A stretch of 64,000 bases of DNA, from the NCBI RefSeq assembly GCF_958298935.1, contig NC_084928.1, positions 21,731,501 to 21,795,500 of the forward strand, read 5' to 3'. The stretch is from Phragmites australis (Eukaryota > Streptophyta > Magnoliopsida > Poales > Poaceae). The notes below the pieces were generated by a model. That model was not told the DNA's origin and did no database searches. It was given only the letters and a program-made list of their open reading frames with translations. Of the stretch, positions 33,991 through 46,440 are shown piece by piece. The translations under genes and the position numbers were made by a program. The first letter of the stretch is position 1. Each line of letters opens with the position of its first letter.

Positions 33991-34870
33991 AACTTAACTA
34001 AATCTCAAAGACCCAACTAAGTGGGGTGGAGGTGCATCTTTTAGTCGCACCTTACTAGTGAAGGTGGATTGAAACCAACTTATAAAGAATTGTCTCCTTC
34101 ACCCGCTTAGCATGTGTTGATAAGGGGACAATGAAAACACACGTGCGTGCTCACTCACCTCGCCTGGCCGGACCGAGCTAGGCCGTGGCCATGGCGGGGG
34201 TGAATGGTGCGGCCTCATGGCACTTGCGTGAATTGTCCACCAAAATCGAGTCCAGTAGTATGCACAACGTGTTGCTTGAGAATCTGATAGTACACATAAT
34301 CGAGTCTGATCGTGACACGTCTCAACCGTGCAATTATCACTATATATTTGTCATCCGTCACCCACAAAGTAGATACGAAATTGGGGTTTTGCCTCTCTCT
34401 CTCTGCTATGCCACCATACATAGTCTGCTCCGTCCCGCTGCACTACAGTGCACCGATGAACAGGAGAGCCGGCCTCTCTAACCTATCACTCTTGGGATAC
34501 TACACTAGAAGAGGGTGAATAAGATTTTTGGGAATCACTCGGTGCCATTGCTCGTGATCTACTTCGTCGTCGCCATCAACTGTTCATGCATCTGCTCCCT
34601 AATCATCATCAAGTCACCTTTTACATTATCAAAGGTTGCTTCCTCTACGTCCCTTTCGTCGTTGTCTGTTAGATCGCTACCACAGTGGTATCTGCATCTC
34701 ACGTTACTGACAGATACATTCACTGTGATGCATCATGTTTAACATGTCTACTTTGTTGTTGCTTTCATCTTAGAATATATTAGAGAGATATAAGTCTAGG
34801 ATAGACTTAGTCTACCGATTTATGTTCATGTTATATTTAAAAATTAAATTAAATCTAAAACCACTATTAT
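33990..34870 (+). repeat. copia LTR/leader-type repeat, copy 2 (inverted to copy 1)
   Basis: This is the plus-strand counterpart of 780-1570. A TGGTATCTGCATCTC segment at 34685 resembles a decayed tRNA-Met primer-binding site (normally TGGTATCAGAGC). The match to copy 1 ends in the AT-rich stretch before gag. No gag follows, so only LTR plus leader, or a truncated element, remains. Confidence 0.55.
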
Positions 34871-35198
34871 ATTCGACAACTTCATCCTTGCTAGGTCTGA
34901 GGAGATGATCTTCTCTTGATGTTCCGTTGTTTTTTTAAAACACCATAATTCGATTCCACAAATTCCATGTTGGTAGCAAAATTAAGGAGGCGGACAAGTT
35001 GTCTAAACACGGATGCGTCACCTTTCCCATCAGTCATTCTGCCTTTCACAACTGGCCAGTACTAATTGAGGTTGAATTAATTGATCCAGCGGACAAAATT
35101 CGCCCTGCAAACAAACAATGCATTGGAATATGGTTAGTTGTTTTGTCATCCGGACTGCAAAAAGAGCATCTGGTTAAACGGTGGACCCCTTTATCTTA
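34871..35198. other. Unassigned stretch
   Basis: About 330 bp between a copia repeat and a MITE. I see no domain, terminal repeat or RNA feature in it. Confidence 0.3.
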
Positions 35199-35462
35199 GG
35201 TCATCCTTAACTATATTTCTATCATTTTATTTCCTTCTTCATTTTATTATCCATTTTCATTCTTTTTTTCTCTAATCTCCGATAGCTTCCCTTCGACAGG
35301 ATTCCTGAAAAGAAAGAAAAGAGAATTCTGTCTTAAAGGAAATGACCTTAGTAATCCTTTCGTGACGGAAACCGTAAAGGAAAACCGTTAGAACGCTGAA
35401 GGGAATGAAAATCTCTTCGTGAAAGGATTCTAGACTCTGATGGGAATCGGGTGAGGATGGTC
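35199..35462. mobile_element. Tourist-like MITE (PIF/Harbinger), TSD TTA
   Basis: The left end is GGTCATCCTTAAC and the right end, reverse complemented, is GACCATCCTCACC. TTA flanks both sides (35196-35198, 35463-35465), the trinucleotide preferred by PIF/Harbinger elements. The length is 264 bp without coding, and the interior resembles common grass MITEs. Confidence 0.75.
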
Positions 35463-35695
35463 TTAGCTTATCTACAATCCAACATAAATTTTTGATGCCA
35501 GCCAAGTGAGAAGGGTTGCATTTGCCTCTGCCCATACTACAAACTGAAACCCTAATATACTTGTGGCTCTCACTGCAAATTTACTCGGTCTGACAGGCAC
35601 AAATATTCGATTAAAGAAAAATCGATAATGATAATAAGTTATTACTACCATTTCTTAATAAAAACTGCTTTTAGTGACATTTTTTTTATCGGAAC

Positions 35696-37029
35696 CACTA
35701 CAACAGAAAATGTCATCACTGCCGGTTTAAAAACGAAATACAGTCAGTTAAAAAATGGCAGTGATAGTATCGCTATCAGTTTTGGTACTGACAGTAAAGG
35801 AGTTATTATCATTGCCAGCTTGTATTACAAACCGGAAGTGATAGTTGGTTCTAAATCCGATATTTTTAGGAATATTTTTTTGGCACTCGATGAACAACCT
35901 CCATAGCTTCTCGCCACTTTTCTAATTTGTGACGAATCTCTGAGGCTTCCGTGGGAGTTGAACCCGCGACCTCATCCCTTGTGCGAAGCTTTTTTACCAT
36001 ATCACTCAGAATTTTATCTGATGGCTATGGGGTAATTTATTATTTTGACTTTTTCTGCTCAAATTTTTGGACTTTTATTTAGGTATTTTGATTGCTTCCT
36101 ATGAAATGTTGTCAACAACAAAATTGTACATCTCATCGAGTTCTATAATTTTCATATAAAGTTTGTCTCCATCTGACTCCATATAACAAAGTTTATCTCT
36201 AATGCTTGCACTATTCGGTAAAACAACTATGACTTTTGCACATGAAGTCTAATTTTGACTTTCAATCTCTACTTGCAAAGCTAATGAGGCAGCGCATATG
36301 AAAAAACTGTGTTTACACCGGTATCTTTCTTGACCCCAAAAAGGCTCAGAAGATCGTCAACCGGACTTCTGAAGTTTTTGGTTGAAAATTGATCTTTTCT
36401 AATTTGATTGAAAATTTTTAGATACATAGTGTTATATCTGAAAGTCAGTGTTGTACAGACGTTTCATCAATTTGAGTTACCAAACTTGTAATTTTCAACT
36501 TTGCGGCTTTGTGTGTGGCTTTTTCAATCATTCATACTAGTATTACATTAGATCCTGCAATTTACTTTGTGGTCCCGTGCCTGGTTTTCCTTAGATATTC
36601 TTTATATAATTATTTAACCATCTATATTGCTTTAAATAAAAAAGTTGTAACTACAAAGTTGTAGATCTCGTTGAGAGCTATAATTTTTATATAAATTTTG
36701 CCTCCATTTGACCCGTATAAAAAAATTATGATTTTGCTAAGATAGACTGCATTTTATTATCATTGCCGGTTAATATAATGATCCGGCCTTGATAATGCCT
36801 CCATTCTCACTGCTGGTTCATGACTTGAACCGGTAGTTATAATCAAGTGATACTATCACTGTCAGTTTATTATATGACCTGACAGTTATACTTGATTATC
36901 ACTGCTGATTTTTACCAGATAAGTTATTACTCCGAATTTTGGTAAGAACCGGAAGTGATATTTTATCATTACTAGTTATTTTTTAATCGACAGTGAAAAG
37001 TGGTACAGATGATATTTTCTATAATAATA
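35696..37029. mobile_element. Small non-autonomous CACTA element, TSD AAC
   Basis: It starts CACTACAACAGAAAATG. The other end has decayed from TAGTG to TAATA (37025-37029), next to a matching AAC duplication (35693-35695 and 37030-37032). Subterminal motifs of the type TATCACTGCCGGTT and complement are abundant at both ends. The interior shares the CAAC(T/A)ACAAAGTTGTA(G/C)AT block with the elements at 1606-2486 and 47089-48121, and contains a tRNA-like module at about 35954-36006. No transposase coding. Confidence 0.85.
35954..36006 (-). other. tRNA-like module inside CACTA element, second copy
   Basis: On the minus strand, TATGGTAAAAAAGC is followed after about 35 nt by GAGGTCGCGGGTTCAACTCC, a near-perfect B-box context (consensus GGTTCGANTCC). 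The A box is poor. The module takes the related position to that of the element at 1606-2486. Confidence 0.45.
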
Positions 37030-37099
37030 AACTGACAGTAATAACTAGTAAAATTACTACTTTTTCTTAAATTCCGGCAGAGATATCTGACGTCCCTAG

Positions 37100-37690
37100 C
37101 CATTTTTCCTATGTCCTCCGCCCAACGTCTCGGTTCTCTCCCGTGCCTCAGTTCTCATCTCTCTATCACCTTGCTTCCATGGCCACGATCTCTCCCTTTG
37201 AGATCTAGATTGAAGGAAGATTCCAAGAGGCGAGAAGCATTGGTAAGGGGAAGAGGGCTTCTTTGTCGAGGGCCTCCGTCACCCAGGTGGACGGCAAGGT
37301 CGATCGCGCCAAGGATGTGGATAATGGTGAGCATTTGGCTGTTAGCTCCATCAATGCCCTTTTAGTTCCACCTCCTCTCTTTCTTAGATCCAGATCTAAG
37401 CATGCGGATCTGGCATGTAGGTCCTAGATCAAGGAAAGGGGCAGCGGAGCTTCTCATCCTGCTGCATTATGGCATCGGATGAGGGTGACAGCGGTCCCTG
37501 GGTTCGGCCGATGGCAGCTCTGGTGAGCATGTTCCACATTTGTGACGAGGAGAACCAGATCCATGACAGCATCAAGGTTACGACCTTGTCAGTGTCGACC
37601 ATTACCAAGGACTGGTAGGAACTTGCCCATGCCTTCGGTTGCCAATCTGGTATAGAAGGAGAGGGAGAGCTCAGCTAGGGCAGCACGTGA
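37100..37690 (+). pseudogene. Gene-like fragment of unknown function
   Basis: From an ATG near 37180 a plus-strand frame reads on with one stop after nine codons. It contains the segments FQEARSIGKGKRASL and VTQVDGKVDRAKDVDNG. After an intron-like break, a second frame near 37470-37620 starts MASDEGDSG and contains FHICDEENQIHDS. Base composition is clearly more GC-rich than the flanks. I do not recognise the protein. It may be a host-gene fragment captured or left between TEs. Placed between a CACTA element and a copia LTR. Confidence 0.35.
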
Positions 37691-37983
37691 TGCAGGTGCA
37701 ATCTGAAGTTGATATGTCTTAGCAATTATAGAAATGATTATATCATATCTAAATTTATGTATCTTTTAATAATATGTTATTTTAAGAATGACTATCATTT
37801 ACATTAATTGATAAATATGTGATTTATTCATAGAACTCTTTATTTGTATCATGATCTTGTTCTAAATTGATCTCTAGTCATATATCGTTGTGATGATTTA
37901 TAAGTTTAGCATATATATTGATTGATGATCACGTTTTATAGATTAAACATATAGAGATATCAGTTTAATAATATGGATGTTTA

Positions 37984-38711
37984 TGTTAAAGAACATAACG
38001 TGCTATTTATGATGTGCCCTTTGTACATGAACATAATGAGTCACCCACTTAATGGGTTGGAACAAAATATACGATTTGGATTCGTATATAGGTTTAATTG
38101 GATTGTGATCCATAAGGTGTTAGAGTCCTAAAGGGCTTCCAACGTGGGAGCCTATTAGTGAGCTCTATATATAAGGAGAGGCGTGGGGTGGGGCATGTAG
38201 AGGTGAGGCACACCAAAACCTTAGCCATTCACGCGGTGCTAGCACATTAGCGCTCAGCGATCCTGCTCAGTACATATGGATACCGTAGAGACGCTACTAC
38301 TATTTGGCTATGATGATTGTGACACTTATGTCCAGCTAGTCGAGGACCTACTTGGCTGGTCGACATACCTGCTCACCTGGTCGAGGAACTGGTCGAGAAG
38401 TACGACCACCTACTTAGAGTTGATCGAGGATGCAACAGACCTGCTCGAGGAATTGGTCAAGAAGCACGACCAGCTGCTCGGAGCTGGCCAAGCAGTATGA
38501 CCACCTGCACGGGGTTGGTCATGGATCTAATCGAAAAGCTACTCGAGGAGTTTGACACACATGGCATTGGATTGGTCTACTCTAACTCTTCTTCCGCTGC
38601 ACTGTGAGGTAAGTGGTAACGATCTATGATCTCCTAGTTTTATAGTTTACTGGGTGAATGTGGTACAAAATTTTTATTTTTAGGCTAGTGTAGCCAACCT
38701 GTTCCCTAACA
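37984..38711 (+). repeat. copia 5' LTR
   Basis: It starts TGTTAAAG and ends CCTAACA, with short TGTTA/TAACA terminal inverted repeats. A CTATATATAAGGAG box at about 38165 fits an LTR promoter. The end abuts a primer-binding site at 38713. Length is 728 bp. Confidence 0.8.
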
Positions 38712-38712
38712 G

Positions 38713-38725
38713 TGGTATCAGAGCC
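38713..38725 (+). other. Primer-binding site (initiator tRNA-Met)
   Basis: TGGTATCAGAGCC is the canonical plant LTR-retrotransposon primer-binding site complementary to initiator tRNA-Met. It lies one base after the LTR end. Confidence 0.9.
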
Positions 38726-39225
38726 TACATACGTAGTTTTTGATCTGGATCGATCTCATATAGATGATATGTGGTAGTGAAAGATTAAACCTTGATCAGT
38801 TCATGTGATGGATCGGTTGTTGCACGATTTGTTATAATTGGGGTCGGATTAGGTGTGAGTCGATGGAACCATATGACCAAAAGATTAGCTCGATCTCCCA
38901 CTTGGCCATGCGTGTGACTTGCCCCTACTGGCTGGAATCACCATCTGGCTAACAGCGCGCACTGCTACATGGTTGGATGAGCAGCAGATTGAGGTTGTGT
39001 GTTTGTCATCATTTCTGAAAAACCTCACGCGACGATCAATATGATTAATTTAGTGGAAATTGGGGCATTTTGAATGACTCAGAATCGGCTTGATATGATG
39101 AAACATATGCGATTTTCATAGGTCGTGCTGTCCGAGCCTAGGGCTTTTAAGGATTACATGTTTACATCACGCTGTTAGAATTCTATTATGTGCTTAACTT
39201 GTTTTTGTAGGGAATGATGTGAATA
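38726..39225 (+). other. copia leader, interrupted by an LTR insertion
   Basis: The untranslated leader runs from the primer-binding site to the insertion at 39226 and resumes at 42778, about 30 bp before the gag ATG at 42810. No coding. Confidence 0.6.
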
Positions 39226-39574
39226 TGTCACGTCCCAAAATGCTAATTATGTAATTAAGCATGCATGATCATCATGATATGTAATTATATGTATTTGTTT
39301 ATTGAGTAGAGTTGAAATGTGTTTCAAGTACTTTAGATATGATTTAGAGCACTTTGGAGAAACCCCAAATACTTACAAAAAGGTGGAGAGTGAAGATAAG
39401 GGGACATTTAAGAAAATTCAGAAAAATCCACCCTCACAGTCTAACCAGGCTTCCCCGCGGTCTGATTACCAGGTGTGCAGCCACGTGGACTTACTGTTGT
39501 CTGATCACGAGCAGTGGCGGTCTAACCGCCAGAGCGTAGAGGCTCGACTTAAGTGAATTGATCACTCTCTCTTG

Positions 39575-39607
<33 letters not shown>

Positions 39608-42600
39608 ACTCACTCCCTCACTCTATTCTCTACTCCACCTTAGAGAGAGAAGGAGAGATCCACCACGACATCCATGATGACCAGAGATCAACAGTGGGAA
39701 CCTCCCCAAGCTTCCAGAGGACTTACCCAAGCTCACCCCCTCTTCTCCCTCACCGGAGGCACGTTCGTCCAACCTCAAGCCTGCACACCACCCCGGAGCT
39801 TGATCTCCAAACCGGAGCTTCTCCGGAGTGGATTGATCTGCTAGGAAGCTGCCATACACTAAGGTGAGGTATTCCCTACTATTTTCCCATTGTTTCCAAG
39901 CTTGATTCGACCCTCATGTCGTTTAGACTCAAGTTCAACCTAGCCTAGATCCAATCCATGGGGTATTTTGAGTTTAGCTTGGTGAATGTTGTCCAAATCA
40001 CTTAGGAGCATCCAAATCACTTAGGAGCACTCCACTAGTCCTATAGAGTATTTTGGTACCCTTTGTCATCAAAGGTTTCACCGGAATGCTCGTCCGTGAC
40101 CCCACAAAGGCACTACTGGCAAGGTGTGGCGATCTGACCGCCAATAGGGCCAGTCTGACTGCCAGTTAGGGATGGAGAATCCGAGTTGAAAACCTATATA
40201 GGGGTTACACCGCCACTATGGTCAGTCTCCATTGGTCATCGGACCACTAGCACAATATCGGTCTGACCGTTAGAGGCTAAAACTTTTGCACGCCGGTGGT
40301 CTGACTGCCAGTTCAATGTCAGTCTGACCGCCAGCCTTTGAAAGCTAGATGGACTTAGGTTAGCTTGTCTAGGGTTTCAAACTTTGAGACCCTAGTCACC
40401 TAACAATCTTTTGCAAATTTTTTTGAAGCACGACGCTCTAGTATTATTCAAGCATGCATTATGTGCATATTTTTCCATCATTTATTATTTATGCAATGCA
40501 TTGTTATTCCGTTTAGAGAGTGTTGCACCGACAATCCAAACGAGTGAAGGTGACGCCAACCTCTCGAAGTTTTGCGAGTGTTGTGCGTGAAGTATCAGGC
40601 AAACCTCAGAGCAGCAAGACAAGCATTTAAGCATATTGCACCCTTTGATTGAATTATGGAGTCTAAATTGATGAGTTATGCTTTATGTAAGTTTGCATGT
40701 ACAGTTAGTTGACATCGGGCGTCTATGGGTAGAACCTATGTTGATGCATTAGTTCTACCTTGAGTTGTTGGTTATCCATATCCTTGTAGCATTGATGACA
40801 TTATCGATGTCTAACTTAAGAATCGTTCGAATTGCTTAGCAATGCATAGATCCTCGGTAGAAGTCAAGCAATGGTTCATCCGTTGTTTACGAGCTTAGGG
40901 CTTACTTATTATTCACAAACATTGATTATGATATTGATGGTTGGATGAGTGGTGAGGTTGAGGTGAGATGTAGTTGGTGCTAGGGGTGTCTTCTGCCCTG
41001 GTGGAGTCCCTCGGGAGAGGAGCCCGGGCACTATAGACCGCTTGCATCATTTAAGCACCGTCCATTAGCGCAGTTGGCTCTAGCACTTTCCATACTAACC
41101 ACATGCTAATCTAATGGTAAGGTAAGCCAAATATCATATGCCGTGCCAACACTTGCCTTATGGCCCTATGACGCGAAAGAGAAAAAGAAAAGGAGAAGCA
41201 AGGTGGCGGGGAGCAGGATGTGTTTGAGATATGCCCGCGGTAACCCTGGTGCCATAGGGGCATTGTAAGTGGGTGGTTCTGGGTATGAGAAAAATTGACA
41301 CAGGTACCCCCTTGGGTGGGCCTGTGTGGTCATTCAAGCCGTATGATCCTCGTGTCATATGGGTAAAGTTTTACACCCCTACAGGGCATAAAAACAATTT
41401 GAATTGTCACGCTCTCGGTCATGAGCATGCTCCTATCGATTTGCATCAGTTGTAGAGTCACAAATGTGGGATGGTTGGTGTGGTTTTGTTGGGCACGGTT
41501 ATCGATGGTTGTTCATTACATGAGATGGTTCCATTTACGTTTACGTTCATGTTGTTTACAGGTTTGGAAAGGTTCGTTTGGTTAAGTATAGGTACTTACA
41601 CATATGTCTCTAGGTTGCTTACGCATATGAATTTACATTACCTTGTTGTCTTCTCCTTGTTAATGGCTCAATGCATAATTCTTGGAGTCAGGTTATCTAT
41701 ATGTACCCTATATGGATTAGGTCTTGCGAGTACCTTCGTACTCATACTGCTCTTTCAGGTACTTCTAGTGAGGAAAAGCTCGTTTTACTTCACGCGTGTC
41801 GATGTTGGTGGCGGGCCTAAGTAGGCAACTATTCTCGAGTGGCGAAGCTTTTGGGGTGGAGCCTAATGGCATGTGGCTCCACTCTTCTTTTGTCGCCTAT
41901 AGTTTTGTTTCTACTACGTAGTTGATCTAATTGTGTGTGTAAATAATGCTTGAATGCTTAAGAACTTGTAATCTAATGTTAATTACTCGCTCTTTCTTAA
42001 GCTTTGTAGTGATGATATATATTGGAAAGGCATGTGTTTTGATCTTGGGCGCAAAACACATGCTGGGACTACCGGGATGGTATCTTGATTAATCATTGAG
42101 GTTATGATTACTGATAATAATTCTTCTGATGATTAATTAGAATACTATATTGGACGGTTTAATGAAGTAGCCTAAACATGCTTAGGATGCGGGTTAGTAA
42201 ATGTGTCAATATATCTAAGGAACCCACTAATGTTCTTTTTGTGCCCCTCTTGCTAATACGTATGAACTTTCTATATTATGCCCCTAAGTGTAATGCGTTG
42301 TTATGTGCCACACTTGTTTCTAGTGGTGAATCACATAGATAAATAGGATGCTTTTATAACTCTATGATAGCATAGTTGGCATTTATTCAAACTTAACCTG
42401 TTATAGCATGTTCCTTTATTTAAGCTTGCATGTCATTTACTTTTCACACTTGCAGAGTACGACATGTACTCGCAATTGCTATTTCCATCCCAATTGTACA
42501 TCAAACACTGCTTAGACAATGAAGGAGAACCATACTACTACATTGATGAAGATGAGGAATGCTAAGCTGGTGGACCCCCATTCAATTGCCTGTGGAAGAT

Positions 42601-42777
42601 GGGAGCTTCGTTGTGTTTTGCTAGTGGGATTTAGTTAAAGACTTTGATGTCTTTCTATCTAGTTTAAGTTAAACATTGTAATAATGGCACTGTTTGTGAT
42701 ACACTAATATGAATCTTGATCCTAGCATACATGTGGTTTACATCTGGTTTTATCCCTTTATAAAACTGGGTGTGACA
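39226..42777 (+). repeat. LTR-type insertion F in a copia leader
   Basis: The ends are TGTCACGTCCC and GGGTGTGACA. Flanks share TGAA (39220-39223 and 42778-42781) with a one-base offset, so the duplication is imperfect. The segment about 40700-42140 matches copy E at 31840-33300 in inverted orientation. The right 450 bp, reverse complemented, resemble the start of the LTR family at 51140 (TGTCACACCC(G/A)GTTTTA), so the insert may be a composite of two LTR fragments. A (CT)n run lies at about 39571-39602, and iterated GGTCTGACCGCC motifs occur at 39450-40340. Confidence 0.6.
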
Positions 42778-42809
42778 TGAACTTTGCATGTTTATTTTCT
42801 GTTGTAGAT

Positions 42810-43395
42810 CATGACACCCACTGTTAACATCAATTCCAGTTTTAATTTGCGTTCGGTTCTTGAAAAAGAAAAGCTTTCAGGAACAACTTTATTGATTGGT
42901 ATAGAAATCTGAGAATTATTCTCAAACAAGAGAAAAAGGAGTATGTTCTAGAGGTTCACTATCCTGATGATCCAGCTGATAAGGCATATGCTGCTAATCG
43001 GAGAGCTTACGAGAAGCACACCAATGATTCACTTGATGTTAGCTGTCTCATGCTTGCCCTTTAGCCCAGAGTTGGCTATGGATGTGATTCTCTAGTCGCT
43101 CCCTACGAGCTTCGAGCCATTAATTTTGAATTTTCATATGAGTAGCATGGAGAAGAGCATGGCTTAATTGCATAGGATGCTTAAGATAGCTGAGAAAAGC
43201 ATTAAGAAAAGCTCTATTCATGTGATGATGGTTCAGAAGGATAGCAAGAAGAGAAAGCGCAAGGCCCAGGCTAAAGCATCAGATAAGATTTTAAGCTCAA
43301 AGCCAAAACATGTTGGAAAGTCCAAGGCTGGCCCTGCTACTTATGATGCTTGCCACCACTGCCATAAGCCTGACAATGGACAGAGGAACTGCAGT
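42810..43395 (+). pseudogene. copia gag fragment
   Basis: The ATG at 42810 opens a copia gag start (INSxFNLRSVLEKEKL). After a frameshift it reads FLDWYRNLRI-type and KKEYVLEVHYPDDPADKA residues, then YEKHTNDSLDVSCLML. A deletion follows, after which 43168-43397 carries the gag C-terminus (MLKIAEKSIKK, VMMVQKDSKKRKRKAQ) up to the zinc knuckle CHHCHKPDNGQRNC. There it is cut by the LTR fragment that follows. It continues the element whose LTR is at 37984. Confidence 0.8.
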
Positions 43396-44590
43396 GTCTG
43401 TCAATATGATGAGTAGTCACCTAGGTTAGGGTTTTCCCTAGTCTTTCTCTTATCATCCCTTGGAACCTAGATGGTTTATGGTTAGGTATATTTGGTGGGT
43501 AGATTGCTTAGCTATGCTTTTGGGATACTGGGAAGTGTCATATACTTGATTAATGAACTTACACAACAATGGTCGTTAATGTGTTAATGGTCTAGCAACA
43601 TGGAACCTTAGGCCATGAGCAAAGTGGTTTTGATGGTTGTCATGGTTATGATGTTGGTTTAGTTTTTGCTCAAGTAACCTAAGTAAGGATTTGTTCGTGG
43701 AGCAACAACCCAAGAAGTAACATACCAACCACAAGGCTGATATGGGTAAGGCGTGACATACTAGTTAGAGTCTATCCAGTGTGTGTTGTGTTAGCACAAA
43801 ATGGGGCTTCAGATGCATACTGGATTAGTCTCTGGTTAGTGGAAAATATCATTTAGTGATTTGTTGGCGGCACACCACTGACATGTGCTAAGTGTCTTGC
43901 AAACACGGCAACATGAAATTCATTGACTCGTGGGGAAAGCTGGACAACCTCTATAGAGTGTGAAAACTATTATAATAGATGTGCTCATGATTATGAGAGA
44001 CTTAGATCCTCACATGATTAGTGGGTTGTGGTTATGGGTTTGGTTGTGGTTTTGGTTTTGGTTATAGTACAGGGAGTACTAGACAGTTATGGTATGCAAG
44101 GTGGGAAGCCTTGTATGCTGGGTGTTATACTGTATAGGTTACATTCACTTAATAATTATTTAATGCTTTTTGAGTCTAAATATGTTTTCATTACTCATAT
44201 TTACGCAAATATACCATGTGTTAGCCTATTCTTGATATAAGCCTACATATTATTATCTTTCCCACACTTGTTGAGCGCGTCATGTGCTCACAATTGCTAT
44301 TTTCCCAATGCTATGCGACATGTGTGCTACTGCTTAGTGAGTGAAGATGTTGAAGACTATCAAGACGAGGTTATGACATTCTAGGCACGTGTCTCCCAGT
44401 CGGTTGCCTGTGGTGTTCTTGGGCTCCAGTGCTTCTGTTCCGCTGCGGATATCTTCAGAGGAGACAATATATGTCAATTTCTGTAAGAGTTTAACGTTTA
44501 TTCTATAAAAGTATTGCTTTTGTTACTTCACCTGTGATGTCCTTATATGTGTTGAACATCCTGGGCACACATAAGCCGCATCTCAGTAGT
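43390..44590 (-). repeat. Gypsy-type LTR copy C (truncated)
   Basis: On the minus strand this matches copy A (22900 to about 24100) and the copy at 51170-52560: the AGGATGTTCAAC block, the actcactgagcag-like block and the GTGAGGATC(C/T) block occur in the same order. The first roughly 20 bp of the LTR and its distal part are missing. It abuts the copia gag zinc knuckle at about 43390. Confidence 0.75.
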
Positions 44591-45308
44591 GTGTAAGGTA
44601 TCGACGGGTACTGGCAAAAGAGTTGATCACGACTCATGGTTTAAGTGTGTGAAGTTTGTAGAGTATAAAATGTATCAATCGGTAGTGCTTACGATTAAGA
44701 GCGGCTAGGACTTCTTCTTGATTAGTTGGGATCAGAGATCTAGGACAGATGATCAGGTATCCAGGTAATGGTATTACCTAGTGAGTATCGGTAGTCGGAG
44801 GGAATCCAATGAGCTATTCTTCTTGTTTAAGTTGTGTCTTCACTGATAGTAAATAGGATGCCTATTCTTGGAGTCATAGGATAAGGTTGCTTAGTGCACT
44901 AAACCAGTGTCTTACCTTTTTTCTTGACTTAAGCCCCATGTCATGCTTTCCTACACTTGCGGAGTACATTTTGTACTCACACCTATTGCTTCCTCTCTTG
45001 CATTTGATTGTTGTTCAGAAGCCGACAATGAAGCTGCACCCTATGATGGAGACGACTTCGACCTGGAGTTCCTTTTCTAAGCTGGTGTTCCCTCGGTTGA
45101 GCCCTGTGGATGATGAAATACACTGTGGTGCTAGAGTTTACTTTATGTTGTGCTTTTAGTTTAGACCTTTGGGTCCTTTTGTAATAAATATGATGATATT
45201 GTAATTTTGGCACTGTGATGATAAAATGAGGATATAACGTATGCATAAAACTTGATCCCGGCATATATGTGTATGCCCCTAGTTTTGTTCCTTAAAACTA
45301 GGTGTTAC
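44591..45308 (-). repeat. Gypsy-type LTR start fragment
   Basis: On the minus strand it begins at 45308 with TGTAACACCTAGTTTTAAGG, a variant of the TGTCACACCCGGTTTTAA start seen in the other copies. It includes a block like GAGTACAAAATGTACTCCGC. It borders copy C on one side and gypsy reverse transcriptase on the other. Confidence 0.6.
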
Positions 45309-46440
45309 ACCCTCACCTTTGGGATGCTCGAATCTCTTTATCAAAAAAGATGACACCTTGAGATTGTGCGTAGATTATCATCCTCTCCATGCAATCACCA
45401 TAAAAAATAAGTATCCTCTTCCTCAAATCAATATCTTGTTCGATCAATTGACCGCTACACGATTCTATTCAAAGATTGGTCTTAGGTTGGGTTATCAGCA
45501 AATAAATATATGATTAGAGAATATTCCTAAAATGGCATTCTCTACTCGTTATGGACTCTATGAGTTCACCATCATGTCTTTCAGCCTAACCAATGCACAA
45601 GCATACTTTCTGTATTTAATGAATACCATCTTCATGGAAGAGCTTGATTCTTTTATCTTGATCTTCATCGATGATATCCTCATCTATTCCAAAACCGAAG
45701 ACGAACATGCCCAACATCTTAGGATCAATCTTGAATGACTCTGTGAACATTGTCTCTATGCCAAATTTAGCAATGCGAATTTTGGTTCAAAGAATTCTCT
45801 TTTCTTGGTCATATCCTTTCCAAAGACAGAGTAACGGTTGACATGAGCAGGGTGCAAGATGTGCTCAATTGGGTGAAACCTCGAAGCATCATTGATATTA
45901 GGAGTTTTCTTTGACTAGAGGAATGCTACCGCCAGTTCATCAAGAACTTCTCCAAAATTGTCAAACCCATGACTGAACTCTTAAAGAAAGGCATGGCTTT
46001 TGAATGGTCTGATGCTTGTGAGCAAGATCTCCAAAACTCAAAGAATCTTCTCACCAGTGCTCCCATTCTTACTCAACCAGGGAAGAATAAAATCTTTGAC
46101 ATTTATTGTGACGCTTCTTGAATCGGCCTCAATTGTGTTCTCATGCAAGAGGCTCGAGTCATCACATATGCTTCTCATCAATTAAAGCACCACAAAGAAA
46201 ATTATGCTACTCATGATCACGAGCTTGCGGCCGTTGTGCATGCTATAAAAGTTTGGCGCCATTACCTCCTTGGGAATCTTTGCAACATCTACGCTGACAA
46301 AAAAAATCTCAAATATATCTTCACTCAAGATGATCTTAACATAAGATAAAGAAAATGGATTGAATTAATCAAGGACTATGAGTTGGAGGTTCACCATCAT
46401 CATGGTAAGGTGAACGTTGTGTCCGATGCCTTAAGCCGAA
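45309..46440 (+). pseudogene. Gypsy reverse transcriptase and RNase H
   Basis: Plus-strand pieces: 45319-45513 (LRLCVDYHPLHAITIKNKYP), 45532-45738 ([15 protein letters not shown], then the [10 protein letters not shown] catalytic box), about 45900-46100 (RT-RNase H connection) and 46143-46349 ([18 protein letters not shown], then [13 protein letters not shown]). The block 46383-46440 carries VVSDALSRKA. Catalytic Asp residues of RT remain; frames are broken between pieces. Confidence 0.87.

Noticed and set aside
35948..36006. A genuine tRNA gene
   Set aside because: The B-box context is good, but the A box is weak and no acceptor or anticodon stem closes, so it is reported only as tRNA-like.
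40140..40340. Repeated GGTCTGACCGCC motifs as a coding repeat
   Set aside because: No frame stays open across them and they sit in LTR sequence.
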